This document shows positions 25,620-33,678 of a stretch of DNA of 64,000 nucleotides, piece after piece. Under the pieces are notes generated by a model that was not told where the DNA came from, made no database searches, and saw nothing but the letters and a program-made list of their open reading frames with translations. Each line of letters begins with the position of its first letter. Position 1 is the stretch's first letter. The stretch lies in contig NZ_LN909059.1 in NCBI RefSeq assembly GCF_001486505.1, forward strand, positions 1-64,000, in the 5' to 3' direction. This stretch comes from Paenibacillus rubinfantis. GTDB taxonomy: Bacteria; Bacillota; Bacilli; Paenibacillales; Paenibacillaceae. The position numbers and the translations under genes are program-made.

Positions 25620-26707
25620 TATTTATCTCTTCTTCCCATTTTTTTATTTGAATGAGCTTGTTCCCAGCTTTCACGTATGGTTTCATCGGATGCATGGATA
25701 TAAGTCTGTATGGTTGTTTGAACGTGTGCATGCCCTAATAACCTCTGTATGATGGCAATATCAACTCCTGCTGCGTGTAACTCTGTGGCATATGTATGCC
25801 GGAGCATATGAGGGGTAAAATCTATTCCTGTTTTTTTCTTCATCCGTTTAATTAAAGAACGTACAGAACCATCAGTCATTGGTTTACCACGATTTGGTCC
25901 AGTTAAGGTGATAAAAACATAATTGCTATCAATTTCGTAAGAATGATAGTCTATTAGATAATCTTGAAAGAGATTCATAGTCTCAATAGACACATAAACT
26001 TTTCGTTTTTCTCCATCTGATGTTTTGGATTTCCTCACCGTAACAGCGTTTTTACCTATATCAAAATCCTCTACCCACAAAGAAAGGGCCTCTCCAATCC
26101 GTAATCCTCCTTCATATAATATACGGAATAATAATTCATCCCGTATATTGCTGCACGCATCATGGATCACTTGGATTTGATTTTTACTCAAAGTTTTGAT
26201 TAAACGCTTTGGTTCCTTAATCTTTAAAATGTTTTTATCATAAGAATTCCCTTTTGTAATGTGATGAAGGAAAGGTTTGAAAGTCTTAAAACGCCCTGGG
26301 GCTTGCTTTATTAATTGATCATTTAAATTCCCCCCGTAATCCTCATTACGAGTCAAATAGTCATAGAACCCTATGACACACGTTATGATGGTATTGACCG
26401 TTTTTTCTGATCGTTTCGCTAAGGTTGCTTCAAAATAAATGACTTTTGTAGATTGATCAGGGATTCTCAGCCAACCGATGAATTGAGCTAAAATATCAAG
26501 GTTTACTTCTTGATATTCTAATCTACACTCCTCTAGGAATTGAAAGTAAAGCTTTAGATGGTAACAGTATGACTTTAGTGTGTTTTCAGCTTTTCCAATG
26601 TTATCTAAATACTTTATATACTTTGCAACTGAAGTAACTGGATGCCCTCCATTGTCAATTAACAGATATCTTTTCTTCTCATGAATGAGAACTTCTTGTA
26701 CTTTCAA
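25619..26707 (-). CDS. tnpA: TnpA, tyrosine recombinase of the Tn554-like transposon
   Basis: 362 residues, the length of Tn554 TnpA (361), with the same opening MKVQEVLIHEKKRYLLIDNG. Phage-integrase catalytic residues in YEGGLRIGEALSLW, HMLRHTYATELHAAG and LGHAHVQTTIQTYIHAS. Its stop touches the tnpB start, so the two are coupled. About 150 non-coding bases lie between its start and the transposon end. Intact. Confidence 0.92.
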   Translation of the reverse strand: MKVQEVLIHEKKRYLLIDNGGHPVTSVAKYIKYLDNIGKAENTLKSYCYHLKLYFQFLEECRLEYQEVNLDILAQFIGWLRIPDQSTKVIYFEATLAKRSEKTVNTIITCVIGFYDYLTRNEDYGGNLNDQLIKQAPGRFKTFKPFLHHITKGNSYDKNILKIKEPKRLIKTLSKNQIQVIHDACSNIRDELLFRILYEGGLRIGEALSLWVEDFDIGKNAVTVRKSKTSDGEKRKVYVSIETMNLFQDYLIDYHSYEIDSNYVFITLTGPNRGKPMTDGSVRSLIKRMKKKTGIDFTPHMLRHTYATELHAAGVDIAIIQRLLGHAHVQTTIQTYIHASDETIRESWEQAHSNKKMGRRDK

Positions 26708-26859
26708 AATTTCCCCCCATGTCTAAAATCATTTCGTTAGATACTATATATCCATAAAATTCATAGTACATATAATGAATCTATAAGGAAATAAAAAAGA
26801 AGTAGTTGATAACATGAGATACGTTAATTACTACTTCTAATACTAGTACAATTAAGGCC

Positions 26860-27558
26860 GGTTACACCGATCAAGTCTTTGGTTTAACGCATTTGCTTGG
26901 ATTTCGCTTTGCGCCGCGCTTACGCGACTTGGCTGATTCCAAGCTCTACGCTATCGGAAAACCGTCCATTTTCCCTAAATTGGAGAAGCTGCTTCGCGGA
27001 CAGATTAATACAAAGATCATTCAAGAGAACTACGACGATGTACTCCGGCTGGCTCACTCCATCCGGGAAGGAACCGTTTCAGCATCACTCATTATGGGGA
27101 AAATCGGTTCCTATGCAAGACAAAACAGCTTGGCTACCGCGCTGAGAGAAATGGGGCGTATCGAGAAAACGATCTTCATTCTGGATTACCTTTCGAGCGA
27201 GGCGCTGCGGAGAAAAATCCATCGGGGGTTGAACAAAGGAGAAGCCATGAACGCATTGGCCAGAGCGATCTTCTTCGGCAAACATGGCGAACTGCGGGAA
27301 CGTGCGCTACAAGATCAGCTCCAACGGGCAAGTGCGTTGAACATTATCATCAATGCAATTAGCGTTTGGAATACCGTCTATCTCCAGCAGGCAACTGAAC
27401 ACCGCAAAAAGCAAGGTAAGCTTCAGGAAGAACTGCTAAATCACATTTCCCCCCTTGGATGGGAGCACATCAATTTTCTAGGTGAATACAAATTCAACTT
27501 CAAGCAGAATACGTCTCTCAACTCATTACGACCGCTGAAACAACAGGAAGGTGAGTGA
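26860..27558 (+). pseudogene. tnpA: Tn3-family transposase TnpA, 3' part
   Basis: Continues GYTDQVFGLTHLLGFRFAPR with LRDLADSKLY, the strongly conserved catalytic neighbourhood of Tn3-family transposases, and runs for 232 residues to the stop at 27558, with the usual MNALARAIFFGKHGELRERA block. In frame with the 5' part when one GGTTA copy and the insert are removed. Confidence 0.92.
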
Positions 27559-27634
27559 TCGGTAGTCCGGGCGGTGTAGCCCGGACTATTGGGCTTAGAG
27601 TAAGAAAAAACGCTAAGCCAGGTACATCCGAAGG

Positions 27635-27672
27635 CTTAGCGTATATTATCGTTAAAATGTTGGCGGTACCCC
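27635..27672 (-). repeat. Right 38-bp inverted repeat of the Tn4430-like transposon
   Basis: Minus strand from 27672: GGGGTACCGCCAACATTTTA... ending CGCTAAG, the Tn4430-type terminus. An inner inverted copy of CGCTAAGCC at about 27611 faces it and can form a hairpin. TATTG follows outside and would be the 5-bp target duplication if the left end were known. Confidence 0.88.
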
Positions 27673-27957
27673 TATTGGGAGTCCGGCGACGCCGTGAACA
27701 AAGCGCTTATGGAAGAATCGACTCGTTTATTCAGAGAGTTTCCTGCCCTCGCAAGCGTACAAGTTTCCCTTCCCTTCCAAGGAAAAACGTATTATGTGGA
27801 CGTAACGAAACAAGAAATCGAAGACTATTTCGACGTAAACTTTGCGGATCTCCATGAGGACGAGACCCTCGACAAATGGAAAAGCGAAGTTGCCGAGCAG
27901 TATTTTACCGAAGAAGAGCGCGGGAAGTACGCAGAGAAGTTTATCAAAGTTCAATAA
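27673..27957 (+). pseudogene. Unknown gene, 5' end cut by the transposon
   Basis: The frame is open from the transposon tip (YWESGDAVNKALMEESTRLF) to 27957. A GTG at 27694 could serve as start, but the ribosome site is poor and the residues before it look coding. The product is small, acidic at the end (DEDETLDKWKSEVAEQYF-like) with FQGKTYYVDVTKQEIEDYFD in the middle. No family recognised. It is followed by a terminator. Confidence 0.5.
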
Positions 27958-27969
27958 TTGCTTTTGTAA

Positions 27970-28000
27970 GCCGGCACCGCTCCACGGTGTCGGCTTTATT
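27970..28000 (+). terminator. Intrinsic terminator
   Basis: GCCGGCACCG-ctcca-CGGTGTCGGC followed by TTTATTTA. Closes the truncated gene before it. Confidence 0.75.
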
Positions 28001-28040
28001 TAGCGTTCGAACCGAAGGAGAGTCTGGAAGTTAATTGATA

Positions 28041-29036
28041 CTATTGATTCCTCATCATTTCCGTAACGTCTACACGAGACGAGAACCCCATCGTTACAGA
28101 CTGCTCTTTACCGCGCACTTTCTCGCACGCAGATAAATCTATAAGTTCTTTATTGATATCAAAAGGATAATCAAAGCCTAAATCAATTTCTGGCGGGTAC
28201 CCTACAAGTTCTATATCTCTTTCTGTCCCATGACGCCAATGTTCGTCTTGGGACGAATACGGAAGGTATATCTGATACATGAAGTTATAAAATTTCAAGA
28301 CAAATTGGCAGTATGGAACGATCCGTGTAATGCCGTCTCTTCGAAAGAATAGTTTGAAACCAACATTTCGTCGAAATGCAGGTCCAGGGATAAACGAATA
28401 CATCGCCAAAAGAGGTGGCGTCGTTCGCGCACAATGATCTTCCTCTTTTATCCAATCAATTGTTTCTTTAAAGTGTACGAGTTCTTCGGCAGGCATCAAC
28501 GTTAAGGCCATTTTAGTAAATGCTTTGTACACTGCCCTGGGGGTGAAGGGTTTTACTTTTGCAGTTATTTTAAGCTCATTGTCTCCGTTCCATTGAAGAA
28601 TTGGTTTATCGATAGGATCTTTAATGAGGATTTGTTCTACTTCATCTCGTATTAAGGATTCGCCTTGTTTGAACGTAGGCGTTCCATACTTCCCTTGAAG
28701 TCTTGTAACTGTACGGCCGAGCTCAGTAAACCACCCGAGATCGTTCTCCAATTTTGAGAAAACCTCATTGCAAACATCGCATTCGTAGTAGGTGCACAAG
28801 TAATGATTCCCCAGCATTTCCGGAATTGCATGTGCATCTTTTTTAAACTTTACTTCGCCTGCTTTTTTTCCACAAAAACGGCAGACCCGGTTTTGTTTGT
28901 CGCCCAGATATGTTCTTCGGTCAAGAGTGATTTCACCATGGATCGATTTATACTGATCGTAATAGGAAGTTACTTTCTCAACAGTCTCTTTCATCTCTTG
29001 AAGATACTTGGCAAAGTGAGCATTTTGATTGTCCAT
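28041..29036 (-). CDS. HNH-type endonuclease-like protein
   Basis: 331 residues from ATG 29036, which follows GGGGGG by 5 bases. Zinc pair CRFCGKK (about residue 52), then KFKKDAHAIPEMLGNHYLCT and ECDVCNEVFSKLENDLGWF: a CxxC ... HAIPE ... CxxCN ... E layout of HNH nucleases found in mobile elements and defence genes. The C-terminal 200 residues are unassigned. Last gene of a minus-strand cluster of small plasmid-type genes. Target unknown. Confidence 0.65.
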   Translation of the reverse strand: MDNQNAHFAKYLQEMKETVEKVTSYYDQYKSIHGEITLDRRTYLGDKQNRVCRFCGKKAGEVKFKKDAHAIPEMLGNHYLCTYYECDVCNEVFSKLENDLGWFTELGRTVTRLQGKYGTPTFKQGESLIRDEVEQILIKDPIDKPILQWNGDNELKITAKVKPFTPRAVYKAFTKMALTLMPAEELVHFKETIDWIKEEDHCARTTPPLLAMYSFIPGPAFRRNVGFKLFFRRDGITRIVPYCQFVLKFYNFMYQIYLPYSSQDEHWRHGTERDIELVGYPPEIDLGFDYPFDINKELIDLSACEKVRGKEQSVTMGFSSRVDVTEMMRNQ

Positions 29037-29076
29037 TATATCCCCCCCTTTTAACATTACCCGCAGTCGTCACATC

Positions 29077-29478
29077 TCATAAGCCAATAATGCGATTGAC
29101 AACGAACAGAAGACTACTGAACACGGCTAATCCGAAACGCTCACCTTTATTTTTTCTGCCAAACAGCGCCCCGATCATGTAGATTAAGGAGACGACTTCA
29201 AGCAAAGTGGTCGTGATCTGATAAAATCGCTCCGGTATGATGGCCCCAGCTGATTGAAAGTGCTGGAGCGGGAATAGTAAGCCGTCGCCGCGCGCGTAGG
29301 CGAGATAATTGAGCGACAACGTCTGAAGCGCCATCCCCCACAATATCCTCCGCATACCGGTTAAAGTGAGGCGTTTGCCGTCCAGTACACGGCGGCCGGG
29401 TTTGACGATGTACGGGACGCTGACAATTATGAAGACTACCGCAAAGCCATACAAATAAACGAGATCGACGATCGACAA
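29077..29478 (-). CDS. Membrane protein, unknown
   Basis: 133 residues with about four hydrophobic segments (near 5-25, 42-60, 88-108 and 115-132) separated by short basic loops (KPGRRVLDGKRL, GRKNKGERFG). No family recognised. Between the HNH gene and the possible Rad52-like gene, same strand. Confidence 0.55.
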   Translation of the reverse strand: MSIVDLVYLYGFAVVFIIVSVPYIVKPGRRVLDGKRLTLTGMRRILWGMALQTLSLNYLAYARGDGLLFPLQHFQSAGAIIPERFYQITTTLLEVVSLIYMIGALFGRKNKGERFGLAVFSSLLFVVNRIIGL

Positions 29479-29526
29479 TAACGGAACCTCCCATTCCGCT
29501 AAAGAGTAGTGGAGCGGGATCGGGTG

Positions 29527-30201
29527 TCATCCTCCCGCTTCCCGCTTCCGTAGAAAAGCACTCATATCGCGCTCGGGCACCTTGCGCTTCAAATGGTCCG
29601 GAAGATGATCGTAACAGTAGACCATCTTGTCCCGATTGAGGTTGGGGATGACTTTCAGCAGTTCCCACTCATCCTCCGTAAGCTGTTTGCCGCAACGCGT
29701 GTAGATGCAATGCCGGTCAACCTTCGCCCTGGATTGGATGATTTGTCCGGAGGATCGGTCTGCCGGCGGGCCGGACTCGACGAGATGCTTCAAGGCGGGA
29801 TTGCTACCCCAATCCTTTTTATAGTGTGGCGCAAGGTCTTTCCAGCCCATCTGCCACGAATCAAGCGCCTCGATGAACGCGCTCGCGGCTGCCTGATCGA
29901 GCGCATTCCCGATTTTCGGGCGCCCTTGTCCGTCCGAATCAATATAAGAGAAGCCAAAGCCGTCCCGATGATGCTCGCCGATCGTGATGGTGACGACGAC
30001 CTTCACGTATTTATGCTGGACATTGATTTCGACGTCCTTGATCGCTTTGTTCCACCGGCCCTGCGTCACTGCCTCCAGCCGATCGGTATAGACTTGGTTC
30101 GGTATGTAGGCGGCGTTGCTGTCGGATCGAAATTTAACGGTACCCTCGGGGAACGAGTCCTTCAGCCGCTGTATGACTGCTTCATATTCAAACTCGCTCA
30201 T
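29527..30201 (-). CDS. Possible Rad52-like annealing protein
   Basis: 224 residues. The order SNAAYIPNQVYTDRLEAVTQ, then a beta-rich part (KYVKVVVTITIGEHHRDGFG) and ALDQAAASAFIEALDSWQMG recalls the Rad52/DdrA-type single-strand annealing fold (aromatic start, beta sheet, then a helix with conserved Ala and a late Gly/Trp). The C-terminal third has two Cys (CIYTRCGKQL) and a basic end. ATGA overlap with the small zinc protein upstream. The assignment is tentative. Confidence 0.4.
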   Translation of the reverse strand: MSEFEYEAVIQRLKDSFPEGTVKFRSDSNAAYIPNQVYTDRLEAVTQGRWNKAIKDVEINVQHKYVKVVVTITIGEHHRDGFGFSYIDSDGQGRPKIGNALDQAAASAFIEALDSWQMGWKDLAPHYKKDWGSNPALKHLVESGPPADRSSGQIIQSRAKVDRHCIYTRCGKQLTEDEWELLKVIPNLNRDKMVYCYDHLPDHLKRKVPERDMSAFLRKREAGG

Positions 30202-30413
30202 GAGTTGCCGCCCCCCTTTCTTTTGCTCTTTCGGCGAACAGGATAACGCTTAACGGTTCGGAAAACAAGTGGTTCTGCAGAGCGTCTCCGTTTCTCGGCA
30301 TGTTCCGCACACATTGTTTTGGTTTCGAGTGCTCTGCCGCAATAGATACAAGTACCCTGGAGCAACCGGGAGTGACGTAGCGCTCTCATGGCGAGGGCTT
30401 CTTTCGTCGCCAA
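30198..30413 (-). CDS. Small zinc-ribbon protein
   Basis: 71 residues, very basic. GTCIYCGRALETKTMCAEHA gives a CxxC...CxxH metal site, followed by Arg/Lys-rich sequence ending KSKRKGGGNS. Overlaps the next gene by 4 bases. Probably nucleic-acid binding; role unknown. Confidence 0.5.
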   Translation of the reverse strand: MATKEALAMRALRHSRLLQGTCIYCGRALETKTMCAEHAEKRRRSAEPLVFRTVKRYPVRRKSKRKGGGNS

Positions 30414-30428
30414 CCGGGATCGCCCTCC

Positions 30429-30827
30429 TTATTTCAGATTCACCTTGCCGTAACGCCCCATATATTTCTCGAAGTTTGAGTAGACCTTGTGAGCCAACTT
30501 CACCCGTTCTGGCAAGTCGCGAAGCATTTGCATGAAGTATTCGCGCCCGGATTCGGTAATGCTGTAATAGCGATTGTAGCGATCGTCGCCCTTCCACTCG
30601 CGAATGACATGGCCGTTCTCGGCCAGCTTTCGCAGCCGGGCGCTCAGGTACGAATCGTTGACCCCGATGCCGCCCAATATGTCGGCAATCTTCTTGTCCA
30701 ATTCGCTCACGTAAAGTTGCTTGCCTTCCTGCAGCTCGGACAGCACAACGAAGTCAATGACTTGTTGAACCTTGATGACGTAACCGAGTGTACCTTCTTT
30801 CTCGACCGGGTTATCGTTTCTCGGCAT
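30429..30827 (-). CDS. PadR-like winged-helix regulator
   Basis: 132 residues. VIDFVVLSELQEGKQLYVSE, then SYLSARLRKLAENGHVIREW and the wing RYNRYYSITESGREYF match the PadR/MarR-like winged helix. C-terminal helix basic. In the middle of the minus-strand cluster, 3 bases after its neighbour, so it probably regulates this operon. Confidence 0.65.
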   Translation of the reverse strand: MPRNDNPVEKEGTLGYVIKVQQVIDFVVLSELQEGKQLYVSELDKKIADILGGIGVNDSYLSARLRKLAENGHVIREWKGDDRYNRYYSITESGREYFMQMLRDLPERVKLAHKVYSNFEKYMGRYGKVNLK

Positions 30828-30830
30828 GCT

Positions 30831-31097
30831 TCATCCCCCTTCCGCCATTCGCAGCTGAGACCGCCGCGGGCAATAGTAGTCGTGCGCCGCGCCGCGAGGG
30901 ACGGCGACAATGTAGCGGATCTCGTCCGCGTAATGCGTATCAAACTTGATTCTGGAGCGGGATACCCCATCCGGAATGAAGGAGAAGGCGTCTCTTCCCG
31001 CCGGCACGATGGCGTGTACAGCTCCCACTTTCGTTTTGGCGGAGCCGGCAGCCTGGCTTGTCCACTCAACCTTTTGGCCAACCTCAAATGAATGCAT
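30831..31097 (-). CDS. Small conserved-looking protein, unknown
   Basis: 88 residues from ATG 31097, which overlaps the AbrB stop (TGATG), indicating coupling. Beta-rich start MHSFEVGQKVEWTSQAAGSA and KVGAVHAIVPAGRDAF, as in small SH3-like barrels, and a Tyr/Cys-containing end. A longer frame to 31172 lies in the AbrB gene. Confidence 0.55.
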   Translation of the reverse strand: MHSFEVGQKVEWTSQAAGSAKTKVGAVHAIVPAGRDAFSFIPDGVSRSRIKFDTHYADEIRYIVAVPRGAAHDYYCPRRSQLRMAEGG

Positions 31098-31399
31098 CAG
31101 CGTTCTCCGGCTCCTTTCGCGGCAGACATCCTCAAGCGGATCGCTAGCAAATCCTCGGTGCACTGCTCGCAAACGATCTGTTCCTTAAAGATGCGAACCC
31201 CTTTTCGCGAGCCGCAGAACGTGCAGCGGGGATAATACCTTTCCACGATGATCCGGTCGCCGTCCACGAAGATTTCGACCGCGGCGCCGTTATCCATATC
31301 GTAGGCATCTCTGATTTTCTTAGGCAGGGACACTCTTCCAAGCTGATCGAGTTTGCGAACGACTCCGAGTGGCCGATATTTATACGCTTTTTGGTCCAA
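31097..31399 (-). CDS. AbrB-type regulator with C-terminal zinc ribbon
   Basis: 100 residues. The swapped-hairpin AbrB domain is clear: LGVVRKLDQLGRVSLPKKIR, DAYDMDNGAAVEIFVDGDRI and IVERYYPRC. Instead of a second AbrB-like half, it ends in a zinc ribbon, CTFCGS...CEQC, then a basic helix. Transition-state-type regulator, probably acting on plasmid genes. Confidence 0.82.
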   Translation of the reverse strand: MDQKAYKYRPLGVVRKLDQLGRVSLPKKIRDAYDMDNGAAVEIFVDGDRIIVERYYPRCTFCGSRKGVRIFKEQIVCEQCTEDLLAIRLRMSAAKGAGER

Positions 31400-31414
31400 T
31401 TTCCACCCACCCCA

Positions 31415-31740
31415 TTACTTTGGATCCGCAATATTCACGTAACCGAAAAATCTGCTCATCAAGTAAGCACAGGCTGCAATTTTATGCTCGTGCTTTGGAG
31501 CATACGACCGCATGATGGCCATGATATGACGGCCGGATTTGTAAGGGTCGATACCTTCCTTCGGTTCCAATTCAATTCCTTCCATGCTGCCATAGAAAAT
31601 TCGATCCGCGGCCTTGTTCCATAAGGTTAGACCTTCCCGAATTCTACCGGGATCTCATCCAAAGCCGGCATCCACTCTAGCGCACGGGCAGGAAACGCAA
31701 AATCGACGTCAGAAATCTCAATTGGCGCGATTATCTTCAT
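31415..31740 (-). pseudogene. Small gene with a one-base frameshift, unknown
   Basis: Reading the minus strand by hand, ATG 31740 gives MKIIAPIEISDVDFAFPARA followed by LEWMPALDEIP and then a stop, while the frame with GRIREGLTLWNKAADRIFYG, then YKSGRHIMAIMRSYAPKHEH and FFGYVNIADPK continues to a stop at 31415. One base is missing at ATCCC|GGTAGA near 31654; adding it gives one protein of 108 residues. An AAGGA site precedes the ATG. I do not recognise the family. Either a real mutation or a base-call error. Confidence 0.6.
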
Positions 31741-31747
31741 GATGATA

Positions 31748-32083
31748 TCAATCCTTGTCATTGCCGCTAGTGCGCGAGAACCGCCTATTAGCAGCAAACT
31801 CTCGAATGGATGAAAAAATAAGGATTGTAAATAGAGCGAGACCCGTTATCGAGACATAAAATTTTTCAGGACTGCCAAGAGACGAAGATGTTTTCGTGAG
31901 CACGATTGTTGCAAAAACGACGAATGCTCCTGCAGACAGGTATGCCATACCTTTATAGATTGACGTCTTTTGACCGATAAGCCATTTCAACAATGCAACA
32001 ACCACTGCAAGACTAAAAACACTAAGCAAGATTGGATCCTGAAGCAACGCTGTTAGTTTGTCGATTTCCGCAGAATTATTCAC
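31748..32083 (-). CDS. Membrane protein, unknown
   Basis: 111 residues with three hydrophobic helices (about 17-36, 44-62 and 75-92) and a charged C-terminus (FSRTSGNDKD). First gene of the minus-strand cluster, 50 bases downstream of a promoter-like sequence, with GGAGGG before the ATG. Confidence 0.55.
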   Translation of the reverse strand: MNNSAEIDKLTALLQDPILLSVFSLAVVVALLKWLIGQKTSIYKGMAYLSAGAFVVFATIVLTKTSSSLGSPEKFYVSITGLALFTILIFSSIREFAANRRFSRTSGNDKD

Positions 32084-33151
32084 TTACGAATCCCTCCAAA
32101 CGAAATGGTTGGATACGTCTCCGATAGAACGCGGCAACGTCTCCGTACTATCATTATACCACGCCCCCGTGACATCACAAAGCGTGTTATAACTAAGCGT
32201 GTTTGCACGCCTTCCGACGCCCGGCTCGCACCATGCGGCGCATTCTCGCTTATCTCCCCCCTTCCCACCGATCCCTTCCGCTCTCTGTACCTAGATTCGT
32301 ACCTTGCAGCAGATTTCATCGCTGCTACTTGATCCGTGTTTAGTCTTTTGCTGTATCCGTACTCAGTCTCAGGACAGCAATTCTGCTTCTAAGTACGTAC
32401 TTAGTTACAGTTTTCGATCGTCGGGGGGGCCGCCGCGCGCGCTGCGCGAAAACCGGGTCGGAAAGGGAAAAGAAGTGCCAGAAATGCAGGAAGTAGTCAA
32501 GATAAAGTTACAAAGTGCGCGGCGAAACGGAAGGCCGGCACGCAGTCTCAAGATACGCGGAAGCGGGATCGAAGAAGCAAAGGAAGCGGGAAGTTGAAGG
32601 AAGATTCGAAGAAGCTGGGGAGCGTCAGACGAACAATCGAAAAGACGTACCGGAAGAAGCGGGCAGTCGCAGGATTAGATCGCGGGCAGCCGCGTGCCCA
32701 GCCGCCGAAGTCGTGTAAACACGCTTAGTGTGGACACGGACAAAAGTATGCGGAAGCCCCCTTTCCCGTGTCCGCTGGTCACCGGTCACCGGCGAGTTAG
32801 ATATTCCTTTTTCCAATGTTCCATCATGTTCTGTATATTTTGGATCGGACTATCATGGGTGTTACTGAGTTTTCCAAGTCTTCAAAATGGAGAGTGCCCC
32901 CTTCTACTTGCAGAAAGCAACGAATAAAAATCGGCCCCCCCTTCCGTTTAAGGAGATAGCCGATTTTGTTTAAAGAGCCTATACTTGATATTTCAAACTC
33001 ATTACTGTTCATTCACCTTACCGTTCTAGGCAAAGAAAAAGAAAAATATTAAGCTCCATTTCGTTCCTCCTCCTGACTGGAGCAGCTTGGTTCTATTGAT
33101 CTTAAGATATTATGGCAGACCACAGGGGCCCAAGTGACCGATCAATCCTCA
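32084..33151. other. 1-kb non-coding region: inverted sites, palindrome and purine-rich strand
   Basis: No convincing gene. Contents: inverted 18-bp sites (17 of 18 identical) at 32192-32209 and 32712-32729; a perfect 16-bp palindrome CTAAGTACGTACTTAG at 32389-32404; a stretch from about 32450 to 32690 in which the plus strand is strongly purine-rich (A/G). A frame 32824-33012 on the minus strand is open but without support. It may be a replication origin, centromere or RNA gene. Confidence 0.5.
32147..32209 (-). promoter_or_regulatory. Promoter and operator-like site of the minus-strand cluster
   Basis: Minus strand: TATAAT about 65 bases before the 32083 start codon, TTGTGA 16 bases upstream, and ACTAAGCGTGTTTGCACG (32192-32209) with a second AAGCGTGTT next to it. 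The 18-bp site recurs in inverted orientation at 32712-32729. Confidence 0.5.
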
Positions 33152-33637
33152 CTATTCGGACAATGCCTGAGCCGATATCTTCTCCGTTCTCGATGCCCTC
33201 AGCGTATCGATCATGACTAAAGCGACCCCTATTACGATAAAGACATCCGCCATGTTAAACACAGGATAGTTGATAAAAGTAAATTCCAGCATATCCACGA
33301 CTTCGCCATGCAAAGCGCGATCCACAAAATTCCCCAGTGCCCCTCCAAAAATCAGGGCTAGCGCATAAGCGAGCATTTTTTGTTTGCGATAGATTTTGCG
33401 CAAATAGACGAAAATGCCAATTAGAACTATAGCTGTCACCACAATGAAAAATAGTCGCTGGTTTTGCAAGATGCCGAATGCGGCACCCCGATTGCGAATG
33501 GATGTCACTTGAATAACACCCGAAATAAGCGGTATTTTTTGACCGAGATCCATGTAAGTTGCTACACTCCATTTGATAAATTGGTCAACGGAAAAAGCGA
33601 TAATACCGACAATTAAATAACGAAGCACATACACCAT
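33152..33637 (-). CDS. lspA: Lipoprotein signal peptidase II of the cadmium cluster
   Basis: Cleaves prolipoprotein signal peptides. 161 residues, four membrane helices; the two catalytic Asp are in GGALGNFVDRALHGEVVDML and FNMADVFIVIGVAL, after NRGAAFGI. Located just downstream of cadA on the same strand, as in plasmid and ICE cad operons of Listeria and staphylococci, where an extra lspA accompanies cadA-cadC. Its reason there is not known to me. Confidence 0.9.
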   Translation of the reverse strand: MVYVLRYLIVGIIAFSVDQFIKWSVATYMDLGQKIPLISGVIQVTSIRNRGAAFGILQNQRLFFIVVTAIVLIGIFVYLRKIYRKQKMLAYALALIFGGALGNFVDRALHGEVVDMLEFTFINYPVFNMADVFIVIGVALVMIDTLRASRTEKISAQALSE

Positions 33638-33678
33638 CCTTCCAAATAGTTGAGTTGGGGTTTAACTCGCTAAAATAT

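Larger units (their letters stand above)
21529..26864 (-). mobile_element. Tn554-like transposon carrying dfr and thyX
   Basis: About 5.3 kb inserted in tnpA. Genes on the minus strand in order tnpA, tnpB, tnpC, dfr, thyX. GGTTA occurs at both ends (21529-21533 and 26860-26864), and taking out one copy restores the TnpA frame, so GGTTA is the likely crossover core; no inverted repeats or longer target duplication, as typical for Tn554. Tn559 of Staphylococcus, a relative, carries dfrK in the same position. The second cargo gene thyX is unusual. Confidence 0.88.
18232..27672 (+). mobile_element. Tn4430-like Tn3-family transposon (left end not found)
   Basis: tnpI tyrosine recombinase, tnpA transposase and a 38-bp right inverted repeat at 27635-27672 that reads GGGGTACCGCCA...CGCTAAG inward, close to the Tn4430 end I know. 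An internal resolution site precedes tnpI. I find no copy of GGGGTACCGCC upstream of tnpI, so the left inverted repeat has been lost or lies beyond a rearrangement. The transposon is inactivated by a Tn554-like element in tnpA. The start given is the first resolution repeat. Confidence 0.85.

Noticed and set aside
32824..33012. Minus-strand open frame of 62 codons in the non-coding kilobase
   Set aside because: Weak start, overlap with a hairpin (AAAATCGGC...GCCGATTTT) and no recognisable protein features.
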